Assembly (NCBI GenBank): GCA_036417435.1
Contig: CM070913.1
Coordinates: forward strand, 91,317,373 to 91,381,372
DNA length: 64,000 bases
Source: Inia geoffrensis
Taxonomy: Eukaryota; Chordata; Mammalia; Artiodactyla; Iniidae
Reading direction: 5' to 3'
Below are positions 33,762 to 47,049 of the stretch, one piece after another. Below the pieces are notes generated by a model. That model saw nothing but the letters and a program-made list of their open reading frames with translations, did not search any database and was not told the origin of the DNA. The translations under genes and the position numbers were made by a program. Positions within the stretch are counted from its first letter, which is position 1. Every line of letters starts with the position of its first letter.

Positions 33762-34203
33762 AAAGAGGAATGCAAGAAGGGAGAAAACTAAACTTATTTA
33801 AGGAGAGAAAAAAATGCATTATCCCCTTTGATCTCACTATTCTGAAGGAGAGAGAGAGAGACCCTGAAGATTGATCCACTGATCCTGGGTGTTTGGTCAA
33901 GGGGTGCTTTGTGACATCCATTCCTAGTGGTCAAATGGGTCTCAATTGGGACACTAGAGTCCATCAATCAAAATGTCATTGCGAAAGTGGCTGTCAGCCC
34001 GATGCTTTCCTATCTCTGGCAAATGGGATTTTACAGTTTCTCCTCTTGACTAGTTCTACAGTTTAATCCTCCCCCATTCAAGAAAGGTTTCCTTACGTCT
34101 AAAAAATTTGCTTTTCATCTTAGGGGAGGAGTAAGGTTTCAGAAGCCTCTTATTTTCGGTGAAATATTTATGCATTTAGAAAGGGTATAGAATGTATGTA
34201 TAT
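33762..34203. other. Unique non-coding DNA
   Basis: Nothing is recognised apart from a short GA run near 33848-33861. Confidence 0.4.
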
Positions 34204-34252
34204 GGGTACATGGATAGATAGATCTACCTACGATAGATAGATAGGTAGATAA
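34204..34252. repeat. Imperfect (GATA)n microsatellite
   Basis: GATAGATAGATCTACCTACG leads into further GATA/GGTA units. Confidence 0.85.
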
Positions 34253-34740
34253 AGACCATTTTTATGTCCCTTATACTTTTTGCTTTAAAACCTATTTCAC
34301 TTGATAGTTAAATAGCCACACTAACTTTCCTTTGGTTAGGATTTGTTTAGTATATGATTTTACAACCTTCTACTTTCTTTCTGTGTCCTCATTTTTTAGG
34401 TGTGTGTGTGTGTGTGTGTGTGTGTCTAACACAAACATACAACTGGTGTATTATATTTGTTTGGTCTGACATTCTTGGTCTTTTAATTGCAGAGTTTAAT
34501 TCATTTTCATTGGTCATCATTACCTATATGTTTGAATTCATTTCTTTTGTGATTTGTATATTTTGTGCTTTCTATTTGCCTAGGCTTTTAAAATGTGTGT
34601 TTTCTTCTCTTCTTGTCTTTATTTTTTCTGATTTTTTTATTGTGATTTTCTCCTGTCTTTCAATTTTTCTTCCTCTTCTATTTTCTATACCCTCACCTCC
34701 CCACTATTTGCAGTAATTACTCCAGAGATTTTATTTTTAA
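34253..34740 (-). mobile_element. Probable L1 ORF2 5'-part relic
   Basis: T-rich antisense sequence (CTTGGTCTTTTAATTGCAGA then GTTTAATTCATTTTCATTGG) resembles the L1 region between endonuclease and reverse transcriptase. It is diverged. A 26-bp (GT)n lies at 34400-34425. The frame 34354-34716 is low complexity. Confidence 0.5.
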
Positions 34741-35725
34741 TGATCCATTGATTCGTTCTTTAATCATTTAATTGTTACTGAACTGTGACAAAATGCCAGA
34801 CGGTGGGAATGTGAAAATGAATAAAGCATCCTTGAGGACACTAGAGTTCAGGGGGAGAGGCAATAGTTTTAAATTAGGGTCTACAAGTATGGCCCAAAGC
34901 CTGGCTTTCCCATAGCTTGTGCATGGAAAACACTGTTAATGGAATGCAGAATCTAGACTTCACTTCATGATTCTGTTAAAAACCAATGGTTGGATTTAGC
35001 CCTCCAACACAGCAAGGCAAAGCAAAGCAAGCACACGGATGCACGCACCCACACATTCATACACGTGCTTCTGCCACCTCTGGTCAGAATAGATGAACCA
35101 TCATACAGATCTCTAAATGCTTTTCTGAATGTAACGTAAGCACATGGAGCGTTATAGTCGTAGTTAAAAGCACTTTTACTCGCTCACAGCTTTTCCGCAT
35201 GGTAGGTATTTCCTATTCAACTTTACAGATGAGGACTTGTGAGTTTAGTGGTCAGGAGAGTTGAACCCAAGATTTATGAACAAGTCTGGCCTCCTTTCTA
35301 TTATACTGCAGTTGCTGGATAAGCATAATTTGCATACAGGACATAATCTGCATAAATATACAGGTGATATTTGCCTTGTTGTTGGTAGGATGTAAACGTG
35401 TATACGGGTTAGAAGCCCTGCGGGGGGGGCATGCAAACCTCAGCTCAACCTAGTCCTACCCTGCATGCATGCGCAGGTGCTGAAGAAGTATAATTTTGCA
35501 CCCCAGGTTAGAACAGCTGCAAAGGGTTTGACCTTTGGCTGATCTCTTGGTCAACACAGGGCTTCATCTTCAGGTACTTTGTAAGTCTCATTGTTATCAT
35601 CAGGTGAGATTTGATTTCCATTCTTGTATAGGTGAGTTTAATGAAAAGTAGATTCGATTCTTCAATGGGATTTTCTTTAGCATGAATGAGAAATATAAAA
35701 TGTCAATATCAAACAGCAAATTATT
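34741..35725. other. Mostly unique DNA, MIR-like segment
   Basis: Bases about 35185-35300 (CAACTTTACAGATGAGGACT, GAGAGTTGAACCCAAGATTT) look like an antisense MIR. No gene is present. Confidence 0.45.
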
Positions 35726-35955
35726 CTTGACTAATTTTTTTTTTTTTTTGCGGTACGCGGGCCTCTCACCGTTGTGGCCTCTCCCGTTGCGGAGCACAGG
35801 CTGCGGACGCGCAGGCTCAGCGGCCACGGCTCACGGGCCCAGCCGCTCCGCGGCACGTGGGATCTTCCCGGACCGGGGTACGAACCCGCATCCCCTGCAT
35901 CGGCAGGCGGACGCTCAACTACTGCGCCACCAGGGAAGCCCTTGACTAATTTTTT
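35726..35955 (-). mobile_element. CHR-type SINE (short form)
   Basis: The body is about 35741-35940, with TSD CTTGACTAATTTTTT at both ends. It has few differences from the neighbouring copies. Confidence 0.94.
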
Positions 35956-37358
35956 AATGGGTTGAGCTAACAGCCAATTGAATACATCTTAGATAATCAC
36001 TTCTATGACCCCCGCATCTTGGAATTTTAATTAGCTGTTGAAATGCTCTCGTTTTGATGGATTTCATTTTCTTGGGTAAATAAAGCAGGTACCTGCCTTA
36101 GGTTTACATCTGGGATCTTAACACCCCTCAGGGGAGGAAGTGCTGGGGACTCCAATAGTCACAGTCACTGTTCCCACAAGGATAGGGACAGCGGTGAACA
36201 GTGAGGGGCGTCACGGAAAGTGACTGCCACTGACCACGAAACAAAGGGCAAACATTAACATGTCTACATGCATGTTGAGTCTACTGTGGAGAAATGAGAA
36301 AGGGGCAAGAAATGAAGTGGAAACTAGGAAAAGTGAAGAGGGTGGACTTAGAAAGATTGGTTTATTACACCAGAAAATAAAAATCTAAAGAGCAACTTAA
36401 CAGCTCTCTCTTAAGCACTGAACAGTATTCCATTGTCTGGATGTGTCTCCGTTGGGTCATTCATCTGTTGAAGAACATCCTGCTTGCTACCAATCAGGGC
36501 TCAGTTAGGAATAAAACTCCTCTAAACATTTATGTGGAGCTCATTTCCTATTATGTTAATATATAGCTCTGGATAAAGACAGGTTTTGCCCCTGGTCGAT
36601 TTCTGATGTCAGCTGATAAATTAATAGCTGTCACTGCCCATATTTTTATGGGGTTGTGGTGTGTCTGTAAAGGGCAGTGACAGCCAATGTAGTAGGAGAC
36701 AGGGTATTGCTATGGGCTGCAAAGCAAGTAGTGGGCAAAGTGGTAAAGAGAGAAGAAAATTGACACGATATAAAACAGAACGTGAGAACTGTCATCCCAG
36801 AAGGCAGACCTGGTCCACAGATGTGTTCTGCTTAGCCTGCCTAGTGTTAAAAAACAAAAACAAAAACAGAAAACAGAGTTACTTGCCAGCCTTTAAAAAA
36901 TCAGGACGTTTCACATAAAAATAAAGAATTAGGGATTTTATTGAAAAAACTGGAAAATCTGCCAACTCGAGGTGTTATTCTGGCAGACATCATTTGACTG
37001 AGTTGAGAGGCAGATGCTCCCCTTAGGCTAGAATATGTATTGGCTGACTTGTCATCTTTCCTGCCTGGCCCTTTCCATAGCATCCACTGACTTCTACAGG
37101 CATTTACGTTTTTCTTCTCACAAAGAAGGGTACCATGTTCATAGAGAACCTAAGGCAACTGAAGTTCTTTTAGAGGAAAGGTCACTAGAAGAGAAAGGAA
37201 GGATGGTGTATCGTGGCAAGACGGCACCAAGTAGAAGTGTCGAGGTTTTTTCTTCTCAACATACGAACCTAAGCTGGTAGAAGAGAGATGGAAATCAGTG
37301 GAAAGAGATGGAATAACAGCTCAACAAGGTCACAGAGGAGACTGTACACAATAGGATC
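35956..37358. other. Mostly unique non-coding DNA
   Basis: Bases about 36415-36560 (GAACAGTATTCCATTGTCTG, TCATCTGTTGAAGAACATCC) are a probable antisense old-L1 scrap. No gene is seen. Confidence 0.4.
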
Positions 37359-37737
37359 AAAAGTTCTCATACCCGAGGGACTTCCCTGGTGGCACTGTGG
37401 TTAAGAATCCGCCTGTCAATGCAGGGGACACGGGTTCGATCTCTAGTCCAGGAAGATCCCACATGCCGCGGAGCTACTGAGCCCATGCACCATAACTACT
37501 GAGCCTGCGCTCTAGAGCCCATGAGCCACAACTACTGAGCCTGCATGCTGCAACTACTGAAGCCCCTGCGCCTAGAGCCCGTGCTCCGCAACAAGAGAAG
37601 CCAACACAATGAGAAGCCGGCGCACCGCAATGAAGAGCAGCCCCCACTCACCACAACTAGAGAATGCCCGCGTGCAGCAATGAAGGCCCAACACAGCCAA
37701 AAATTAAAAAAAAAAAAAAAAAAAAGTTATACCTGAG
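37359..37737 (+). mobile_element. CHR-type SINE (long form)
   Basis: The body is 37377-37721 with an A20 tail. The TSD is AAAAGTTCTCATACCCGAG / AAAAGTTATACCTGAGAC (imperfect). Confidence 0.9.
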
Positions 37738-37765
37738 ACATGCCAAATACATTATTATTATTATT

Positions 37766-37832
37766 TTTTGTACAGCAGAAACTAACACAACATTGTAAAG
37801 CAACTATATCCCAATTAAAACAAAAACAAAAT
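37766..37832 (+). mobile_element. L1 3' terminus scrap
   Basis: TTTGTACAGCAGAAACTAAC, then CACAACATTGTAAAGCAACT and an A-rich tail. This is the last ~60 bp of an L1. Confidence 0.85.
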
Positions 37833-39081
37833 ACATTATTATTTAGCGATAAGCCAGTTTCGTTCATTTACTGGAATGGGAGGGTCTTTTATGGTCCAGA
37901 ATAAATTATATACTCATACAACCAATTTTTTTCTGCTCATTAAGTTGGTAACAAAGGTATGAAAACTGTACATACTATAGTATGGATTTTTTTGTTTATG
38001 TCTCTTGTTCCTTAATCGAAGAGGTGTTTCAAAAGCCTTCTGAGTAGCTCATTTTGTTTTCTAGAAAAATGTATGTCAGCAAATTGCTAAAGCTAAAAAC
38101 CTGGAAGTCAAAGTACAGATTTTCTTTGGGAAGTGGACAAGTTGTTATCAATTTATATTTCACTAATTCTTCATATTTGGGCTTCGTCGTAGAGGTTTTT
38201 CTACATTTTAGGCCTCAGAACATAAACAGGCAGACCTCACATGTGTGGAGGGCAAGGGTTGGGATCAACATGTAAAATGATGACATTTACAAGGGATGTC
38301 TAGACCAGAATGCCAATTTCTCCCTCTCTGGCTTTCAGAATTCTCAACACATATTAAGCTATCAGCCTCCTAAAATATTACTAAAATAGGTCATGCTCTG
38401 GATTTGGCAACTAAATGATATTTTCTGGTATATAGATGACCACAAAAACCAAATCCTGTACTGCTTTCTCTCCTGTAATATTGTTCTGTGGTTTCTCATT
38501 CTTTTTCACAGACAGGAAACAAAATTTTAATGTAAATTGTCCGGATAAGATTCACAGGGACGTGGAACAGAGGATAGACACAATTACTATCGAAAATAAC
38601 TAGATATAATACTATCTAGAATAACTGGATATAATACTGTCTAGAATAATGAGGCAGAGTACTATCTAGAATAACTGAAATAGTTACTAGCTCTCAGGAA
38701 AGTTCCCTCATAATGGAGGGAATGTCCTTCCACAACATCTCAGGTCAAGGTGCAGGGTTGGCTAGTGTGGAAACAGAAAATGATTCTGCCTGGCTAGAAA
38801 GGTGTCACTGAAATTGGAGGCTTCCAGCCTCAAAGAGCAGTTTTTCATGATAAAACTTGAAAGAATAGAATAGGAAACTCGTTGTGCTTTGAAGCAACAA
38901 AGTTCCAAGCTAGCAATGACATTTTAATAGATAAATACGATTGCACTGATTGAATATTTACATACCTGTAACACAAAATTTAGGTCAAATCTCTATCTTG
39001 ATATCATGGAGTGGAACATCTGCAAGTCTATTTACAAAGAAGGGTAAAATGTTTTCATATCAAATTCAACTACCTAATAAT
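37833..39081. other. Unique non-coding DNA
   Basis: Apart from the 25-bp tandem repeat at 38597-38690, nothing is recognised. Confidence 0.4.
38597..38690. repeat. 25-bp tandem repeat, about 3.7 copies
   Basis: Units of the type TAACTAGATATAATACTATC followed by TAGAA repeat three times at 25-bp spacing. The third unit is diverged (TAATGAGGCAGAG) and is followed by a partial unit. Confidence 0.85.
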
Positions 39082-39312
39082 TTGAATCACTTTATTTTTT
39101 TTTTTTAGCGGTACGCGGGCCTCTCACTGTTGTGGCCTCTCCCGTTGCGGAGCACAGGCTCCAGACGCGCAGGCTCAGCGGCCATGGCTCACGGGCCCAG
39201 CCGCTCCGCGACACGTGGGATCTTCCCGGACCGGGGCACGAGCCCGTGTCCCCTGCATCGGCAGGCGGACTCTCAACCGCTGCGACACCAGGGAAGCCCC
39301 TTGAATCACTTT
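39082..39312 (-). mobile_element. CHR-type SINE (short form)
   Basis: The body is 39094-39300, with TSD TTGAATCACTTT at 39082-39093 and 39301-39312. The tail is T-rich. Confidence 0.94.
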
Positions 39313-40069
39313 TGACTTGCGATTTTGAGACAAAGGATGATTGTTGAGGAGTCTACCTGTGTTGAAATGTTTGCTCAAGGAAACAGCATTTGTTCACTTA
39401 ATGCTGGAACTGTCATAGATGGTTGATTTCCCCATCAACTTTGTGCTAGAATTCAATATAATCCTCTGATCTCACACTAATTAACTCAGCTATCATGAAA
39501 GGATGCTGTAGACACGCTTAATATTATAAAACAGCGAAGATACTCCTCCTTGCAAAATTTATTCTACAAGTAAAATGAAGATAACTCTAATGGACTAATT
39601 TTAAAATCGAATTCAGAATCTCATTGTGGTATAGCATAGAGATCACTGAAAGTGCTAACTGAGAACAAAATAAATGGTTATTTACTGCCACACAAAGGAC
39701 TTAGAAGCTAATGAGAACAGAGAGGTTTTTTTTTTAATTAAAAATTCTGATTTAAATTTTCTTTTCAGACAAGATTGGTTATTACAGAAGATATCTCATC
39801 TCTAAAGTCCCACGACGCTCTAAGGCAGCTCATTAAACATAATAAAATCACCTTACAACCATGTAGGTAGTCACGTTTCAGAATACTGAATTAAATTGAA
39901 AAATCACGTTTATAATCAGTGCTTCCTGGGGAAGCCCTAAAATGCTTTCCAAATCTTTGACTACCTGAAGCACCCTGTCACATCCAGGCATCATACAGTT
40001 GCTTGAAGAAGGTCTTCTTGGCATTAAGAACTACCTGCAATTACTATGTCCATTTATTAGTTTATTCTT
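39313..40069. other. Unique non-coding DNA
   Basis: No gene or repeat is recognised. Confidence 0.4.
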
Positions 40070-40640
40070 TGTCTGTCTTGCACCCCCAGAGGAGGCACCA
40101 CCAGGAAGGGGCTGGAGGATACACTTGCTTGTGGAGGGAGTGAAGGAAGCTGTTGTCCTCAGGAGGTCACTGTGTGACAGGTGGGGGGCTGTGGTCCTGG
40201 CCGCCTAGCCTCCGTCTAGCTGCCTCTGCTGGCCTCCTTCCATGTCTCCTTCCAGATGGAATCTCCCTCCCTTTGCCCCTGCTGGGTGGCCTGGGTAGTG
40301 ACTGGTATGGAGTCCCCTTGCCCTACTGGCTTCTGGCTTGGTTCCTGGATGGGTTCAGCCAGTGGGAGGCGCCAGAGAAGTGGGAAGCTCTTGATGGTGC
40401 CCATGGCTCTCCTCCTTGCAAGTTGTCCCCTGATGGCTCCATCCCTTTTACTGAAGGGCTCTGTAGCTATAAGTCAGCCTTAGCCACACAACCCTCTCTG
40501 TCTCCCACTTCTGATAATTATTTTCTCTTCTCACCCAGTCAGGTTTCAGGGGTCTGCTGTCACTATTCATATCACACATCCTGTGAACATCTCTGCTAAA
40601 TTCTTTGTTAAAATCGCCTCATATCTCTTAATGTGAGTGA
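40070..40640 (+). repeat. Unassigned ancient interspersed repeat
   Basis: GGTTCAGCCAGTGGGAGGCG and the following text seem to belong to the same family as 50860-51620. I recognise the wording as repetitive mammalian DNA but cannot name it safely. The 148-codon frame (40153-40599) lies within it and is not supported as a gene. Confidence 0.4.
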
Positions 40641-40989
40641 GTCATGTGTTTTCCACTGTGACCCTGAACGATCCACTGTCCATTTTCTAAATGTGGTTCT
40701 AGGGTTTCCCCTGTGATTCTTTAAGCCATTCAGTATCTTTTCACATATATTCCTTTTCTGTCTCTACCAGCCAAGGGAAATATCTGTTATTGCAACTGAG
40801 AGCCCCAGGAGACACAGCAATTGGTCACTCCACATGGGCAAGACCCTGGCCCAGCTATGGGGACTGGCACATAATAGGAACTCAGTATATGTTTGTTGAA
40901 TGACCGAATGAGTGTGGCTAATGAAAGAAGACTAATGATCCAACATATGTCACAATTATATGCAATGAATTCTGGGACATTCAAAGTTG
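40641..40989. other. Unique DNA with L2 terminus
   Basis: Bases about 40850-40915 (GGGACTGGCACATAATAGGA, then TTTGTTGAATGACCGAATGA) are a typical L2 3' end in sense orientation. Confidence 0.6.
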
Positions 40990-42005
40990 TTCCCCTGGAA
41001 AATCATCGATTTACTTCATTGCTCAAAGTATTCTTGGAAAGCGATGAGACCAACAAAGGCTTAATTTCCAAAATATACAAACAGCTCATACAGCTCACAA
41101 ACAAAAAACCAAATAACCCATTCAAAAAATGGGGAGAAGACCTAAACAGATACTTCTCCAAGTAGACATCCAGAGGGCCAACAGGCACATGAAAAGATGC
41201 CCAACATAACTAATTATCAGAAAAATGCAAATCAAAACTACAATGAGGTATCACCTCACACTGGTCAGAATGGCCACCATCAAAGGTCTACAGATAATAA
41301 ATGCTGGAGAGGGTGTGAAGAAAAGGGAACCCTGCTACACTGCTGGTGGGAATATAAATTGGTGCAGCCACTACGGAAACACTATGGAGGCTCCTCAAAA
41401 AACTAAAAATAGAGTTGCCATATGATCTCGCAATCCCACTCCTGGGCATATATCCAGAAAAGATGAAAACTCTAATTTGAAAGGATAATGCACCTCAATG
41501 TTCATAGCAGCACTATTTACAATAGCCAAGACATGGAAACAACATAAATGTCCATCGACAGATGAACGGATAAAGAAGATGTGGTACATATATACAGTGG
41601 AATATCACTCAGCCAAAAAAATGAAATAATGCCACTTGCAGCAACATGGCTGAACCTAGAGATTACCATACGAAGTGAGGTAAGCCACACAGAGAAAGAC
41701 AAATATTATATGGTAGCATTTACATGTGGAATCTAAAAAATTATACAAATGAACTTACTTACAAAACAAAAACAAACTCACAGACATAGAAAATGAACTT
41801 ATGGTTACCAAAGGGGAAAGGGGTAGAGGGAGGGAGAAATTAGGAGTTTGGGACTAACAGAGATAAACAACAAGGTCTTATTATATAGCACAGGGAACCA
41901 TATCAATATCCTATAATAAACTATAATGGAAAAGAATCTGAAAAACAATAAATATATTATATAACACAACACTGTAAATCAACCATACTTCAATTAAAAA
42001 AATTC
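40990..42005 (+). mobile_element. L1 3' kilobase with ORF2 C-terminal remnant
   Basis: The sense L1 begins in ORF2 ([20 protein letters not shown] encoded near 41055-41115). A stop at 41163 and several frameshifts follow, then [18 protein letters not shown] and on to the 3'UTR and an A-rich end near 42000. It is 5'-truncated and inactive. Confidence 0.92.
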
Positions 42006-43012
42006 TTCAGAACTCTTCTTTTGGAATTACTTTTACAGTAAAACAGTTCATTATTTGTGTAAATTGCGTGGAGGCGAGCGCTTATTTCAATTTGCTCAGC
42101 AGCACGAATCCTTCTCAAGTCCAATCCTCTTGCACATCTAATAAGGGTTTGGGGCAGACAGAGCACTTCTGCACAGGGTGAATTAAAAAAAGTCATGAAG
42201 TCCCCAAGTTGCTCTTAGATCAACGGTCCCTCTTAGACCAAATGTCTACTTATGTTTAATACAGTGAGTGATTCATTCATTTTTCTCTATAGGGTGGTTT
42301 AAAATGATTTAATGACAGCGCTGCCCATTTTCCCCCCAAATATACGGTGCTGGTGGCTGACCCTGGGGAGGATAACCAGATCCTCCAGAGACAAGAACAC
42401 AAGCCTGCCTGGAGTCGGGTTCTGGTCCTTTGGGGGAAGTTCATGTACCCCAGGCTCATGAGGTGGGAGGAGAGTGGTAGTTACTAATTCATAGTATTTC
42501 TACCCCAGATTTCCTGGTGCAGAGGAGTTGTATTTTACATAAGAGGTAGTTTAGGTCAGCAGGTGCATAAGGTAAAACTCTGTGTAACCAAAAAGAGTTT
42601 TGAAAATTGGCTTAATTGCCCATAAATTTCAACTTCCATGGTTTCATGTGTGCAGCCCTGCCCAAACAATTCTCATGCATGATGAAGTTTGGAAGCACTG
42701 AGCAAGATGAAAGGAAGGGGTGGAAAGGCAGCTCCCATGTGGACCCTAGGCCACTGAAACTCCTCCACCTTGAAGTTCACCAACAAATCCCTTGCACGGA
42801 TGAAGGATGGATAAATAATTCTCAAGTGTGCTCCTACTCGTCTGCAGGAAGTCCTTCGCTTTACCTTGTAGTAAGCCTCTGACTTTCACATGTTCACATT
42901 TTCCTTGAAGACTCCATGAGATGGAGAGGCTGCATGTGGTGTTAAAGTGTTAAGGTCATGGTTTTGGGCACAAACTCGGGCTGTCACCTACCTTCATTCT
43001 CCCCTTTTCCCA
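42006..43012. other. Unique non-coding DNA
   Basis: Short frames only. No repeat is identified with confidence. Confidence 0.4.
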
Positions 43013-43400
43013 GGACACAAGGCTGGACTACATTTCCCAGCTTCCCTTGCTGTCGGCTGTGGTCACGTGACTCAGAATGTCCAATGAATAGGCTGAGACG
43101 GAATAACGAATGCTCCTTGGAGCATCTCCTTTAAGAGAGCAAGGGTGCCTGCTGCATGTTTTTTATCGAATTGTGTGCCTGGACGTCAGATGTCATGCCT
43201 CTAGGAAGATGGCAGAGACACAGGATAGAAGGAACCCAGGCCCCTAGATCACTACTTGTATGAGAGCTCCTTGGTAACTGCAAGTGTCAACCTGTAGTTT
43301 TATGCGAGTGAGATATCCTTCTATTACAGCTGGGCCACTGCGTTGGGGAGCTTATTTGTTACAGCAGTTTAGCCTCCCTAACTAATAATACAAGGTAGTC
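43013..43400 (+). mobile_element. Probable old LTR (MLT1-type suspected)
   Basis: GACTACATTTCCCAGCTTCC, TGTGGTCACGTGACTCAGAA and the end GTTTAGCCTCCCTAACTAAT resemble an old mammalian LTR. The family name is uncertain. Confidence 0.5.
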
Positions 43401-43662
43401 AACATCATTCACCTATTTAATAAATATTTATGGATCTACATCCATATGATGAATAGTATAGAGCCTCCCTGACTCGTATATTTCAAATTTTCAAAACCTG
43501 AGAAAATGAGAGGATTGTTGAGAAAATAAAAGGAGGGACATAGGCATAAGATCTCAGCCCAATAAAGAAAGGGAAGAACGAGAATATGGACAGAGTGTTT
43601 TGTCTAGAGCAGAGGACTGGCTGTGGGATTTGCTTGTCCCCCTGAGATGGAAGGGCTGTATC

Positions 43663-43718
<56 letters not shown>

Positions 43719-44924
43719 TGCACGGACAGGGGGCAGGGGGCAGGGGGTACCAGGAGAGAAGGTGATTTCTGACCTCAGGCTTTTTGTCATCATCGCTGGG
43801 GAAGCAGTGGGCACCCACAGATGCGACTGGTGGTGAAGCCAGGCAGAGCAGACCATGGGTTGCCTCCTGGAAAGATTCCCAGTTCCCAAGCGTTGCCTGG
43901 AACCCTCAGACAGCTGCTCCCAGTTCACGCGGCCAAGATTACCGAGGCAATGGCCCCCCAGCAGTGACCAGACTGGGTGGGCGATCCGAGGACCTGATGC
44001 GCCCACCCCACCCTAAGTCCCAGTACTCTGAGCTCATTCACCACACTTTTAAATGACCTCAGAAACAAACAAAATGACACCAGGGTTAATTTTCCAGCCA
44101 AACCATAAATAACGGGGTCTGGGGAAAGTAATTAAGTTGAGTGACAGCAAAACAAAGAAATATTTCTTGGTGAACTGAGCCTGTCCACTGAGGTCTATAT
44201 CCACTAGAGTCAGGCTTTGGGTGTTGAGAGAAACGGAGACCTCAGATCTCCTAGTCAGGAGTGGGTTTTCTGTTCCGTGTCTCAGCTGAGCAAAGGGTGG
44301 GCGTAGCAAGGCAAGTAGCCTGGGAAGGAAGTGCAGATTTAGCTGTCTCCTTTCTGGTGCCTTTTGGGGGCTGCCTCTTTTGTTTTCACTTCACATTGCA
44401 GGAGGGAAAGGGACCTACTTTCCCGCAAAACTCAAAGACTCCTAGCTGAGCACCTGTGCTTCCAGGTGAGCCGGGATCTGGTGATTCTTCCCACGGTAAC
44501 AATTAAGAGAAATAAACGCACAGTTGTGAAAAATTAATCGCCCACCAAAGCCATCTGAATCGAAAGAGCTCTGTGAAAGGAACTGGGAGTGGGCAATAGA
44601 AAAACTCAAAACGAAACCCAACCTCGCAGACCCTCCCCGAAGGGATCGGACTTAGGGATGCTGGCTTTCTCGGCTGAAGTGGAGGAACTGATGTAGCGAT
44701 AAGGCCAATTACGGATATTATCTTACTGTGGGAGGGTCCGGTGCCGAAAAGAACTGAAGGCACAAATCCTCCAGCCAGGGCATCCCCATCATGTGGGGTT
44801 TTGTGGGAAATTACCCAACGGAGAAAACTGCGTGACAAAGCAAGACTCAAAATTGGGGAGGGCTTTGAAAATGGTGCCTGTGCTTCATGGCATCCCTTTG
44901 AAGGGTGGGGAATTTAAGTATGAG
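43401..44924. other. Mostly unique DNA
   Basis: No gene is seen. A TG microsatellite is listed separately. Bases 44500-44760 are repeat-poor with several CpGs and a GATAAGGCCAATTACGGATA motif cluster, which is of uncertain meaning. Confidence 0.4.
43665..43717. repeat. (TG)n microsatellite
   Basis: About 26 uninterrupted TG units. The longest pure dinucleotide run in the window. Confidence 0.97.
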
Positions 44925-45150
44925 CATGGAGTGTTACGTGGCCTTGGTGCAGTCCCCAGCTCTGCCACTTACTGGATCTGGGACTTTGGCAAATCAATCT
45001 TGTCCAGTTAATCTCTCAGATCCTTCAGTAATCAAATGGAACTAAATAAGAATATCTAAATTGTAGAGGTGCAGGGAGGATTCAATGAGACCGTGTCTGT
45101 AACGAGCTTATGGCAGTGCTTGGAACATTCAAAGGACTCAACGAACGTCA
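44925..45150 (+). repeat. MIR SINE
   Basis: CCCCAGCTCTGCCACTTACT, GGGACTTTGGCAAATCAATC and GGAGGATTCAATGAGACCGT are in MIR order. Confidence 0.8.
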
Positions 45151-46399
45151 TGGAGCTTTGTTTCTCCTAAGGGGGCACGCCTGACAAGAACAAGGCTCTT
45201 ATGACCACTTCTGGGATGGGCCCTGCCCAGGGACACGCCTGTGAGTCTCCTTTCTCATCTCCCCCACCTCCTGCATCTCCTTAGGGTCTACACATATCTT
45301 TATTTATGTTAACCAGGTTGCAATCCAGTCTTTCTAGCCTTGAAGTCTCCTCTCTCTCTCTACACTGTCCCTGGGTAGTGGTCAGGACTCTTTGGTTGCA
45401 ACCCACAGAGAACCCAACTCAAGCTTAAGCTGAAAGGGAATTTATTGTTTTGTAACTGATGAGTTCAGGCAAGCCTTGATCCAGGGGCTCAAACTGTGTC
45501 CCCCTGCAGGGACCTGATTACACCCCATCTCAAAGTGTCAGCTTTGCAAGAGTTAGCACATAAAAATACTGAATTTCAGATAAACAACTCTTCTTTAGTA
45601 AAATTATGTTCAAATATTGTATGGGACATTACTTATACTAAAAATTATTTGTTGTTTATCTGTATTTTTATCTGACAATCTTACGGCTTTTTAAGTCCTC
45701 AATTTCCACCTCTCTCTCACTGCACCCCCTAAGTGCAACCCATCTCTGTTCTCCAACATCAGCACTCTTGTGAGTAAAGTAGCCACCGTATTGCCAGTCT
45801 CCTAAGTCTTCAAATGATGTCCATAGAGGGAGAGGAAAATAATTTACAAAGGAGTTTTCTCTTTTTCAGAAGCCCTAACAAATATCTCCTTACTTCTCAT
45901 CGGCTTTGCTCGGGCTTAATAGCCATTCAGGAACCAATCACTATGCTGTGTGGGGTGGAGCGTGTTGAGTGGCTTACATCACTCCGGGGCCACCCCTGTA
46001 GTTGGGGGAGGAGTTAATCCCACCCAAGTCACGGCTGATAGAGCAAGACGGCACCGTTTGAAGGATTCTCCCATAAACAGGATGGGTAGGTGCTGGGTGG
46101 GGGTCGGATGAAACGTGTGCATTTCCCCAAGTAGCTCTTCTCTGATATGACACATCTTGTTTTTATTGTTTAATTGCCAGCAGGAATCCTAGCTTTGAGG
46201 CTTCCTGGGATTTTAGGCACCATCCACAGGCAATTATGTGAGCAGATTCTCCCAGAGCCCACTCTGATGCTCTAGAAGTGGGTCAGAGACCCACCACGTG
46301 ATACGTAGCATCCTAGCTCACCTGGAGAGGCCACGTGTCCACACGTGACATGCCAAAGGGACTTGGGAAGAAATAAGCTCAAGGAAGAGTGAGCTTACC
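45151..46399. other. Non-coding DNA, uncertain repeat relics
   Basis: Bases about 45385-45500 (CTTTGGTTGCAACCCACAGA then AAGGGAATTTATTG) look like an ancient repeat related to 11160-11220. No gene is seen. Confidence 0.35.
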
Positions 46400-46975
46400 T
46401 GTGTTTGACAGGTAAACGGAGCTTGGCAGTAGAGGCAGTTCTAGCGGCAACCCCCTCCCTGTTTTAACCACCAACCCGCCTTTCTCCTGCTCAGGCCACC
46501 CCACGATGTACTCCCAAGGAACCAAAGCCTCTTCCCATACCAGCCTAGTCCAGGGGTGAACATGTGACTCAGGTCTGGGCAATCGGAGCTTTACATTCTT
46601 TCGGGCACAGCAATGGCTCTGACTTGTGCAGAGATAAGGCAGCAGAAGAATGTCACTGGGGTTTCGTAGAGATGCCACTGGATTTGAATCTAGGAGGATC
46701 GAACTTGAACTCGAACTACCATGGGCATCCGGACACCACATGGCATTAAGCTGTCTGGGAACGGAGCGGGCTCAAGGGATGGACAGAAAGCAGATCCCAG
46801 TGACCTTGTTTGAGCTCCTGGACCCAGCCACACCTGAATCATTGCTCACTGACTGTCCTATTACCTGTTATTTACATGCGATGTAGAGTTACACGAGCCT
46901 TTTCTACCTGAGCCATTTTGGGTTAGGTGATCTATCTCTTGTAACGAATAGAGTCCTAACTGATGCAACAATCAA
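46400..46975 (+). mobile_element. Probable MLT1-type LTR
   Basis: AACATGTGACTCAGGTCTGG then GCAATCGGAGC, and the 3' end TGAGCCATTTTGGGTTAGGT with GAATAGAGTCCTAACTGATG, follow an old MaLR LTR pattern. Frames through it (46379-46886) are not genes. Confidence 0.55.
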
Positions 46976-47049
46976 GAGAGGATGCACAGCCCTCACACTC
47001 CACTGTTTAAATAGGACACACTTTTTTTTTTCCATAAAACTAGACACGT

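Noticed and set aside
40153..40599. 148-codon frame
   Set aside because: It falls within an apparently dispersed ancient repeat and has no recognisable domain.
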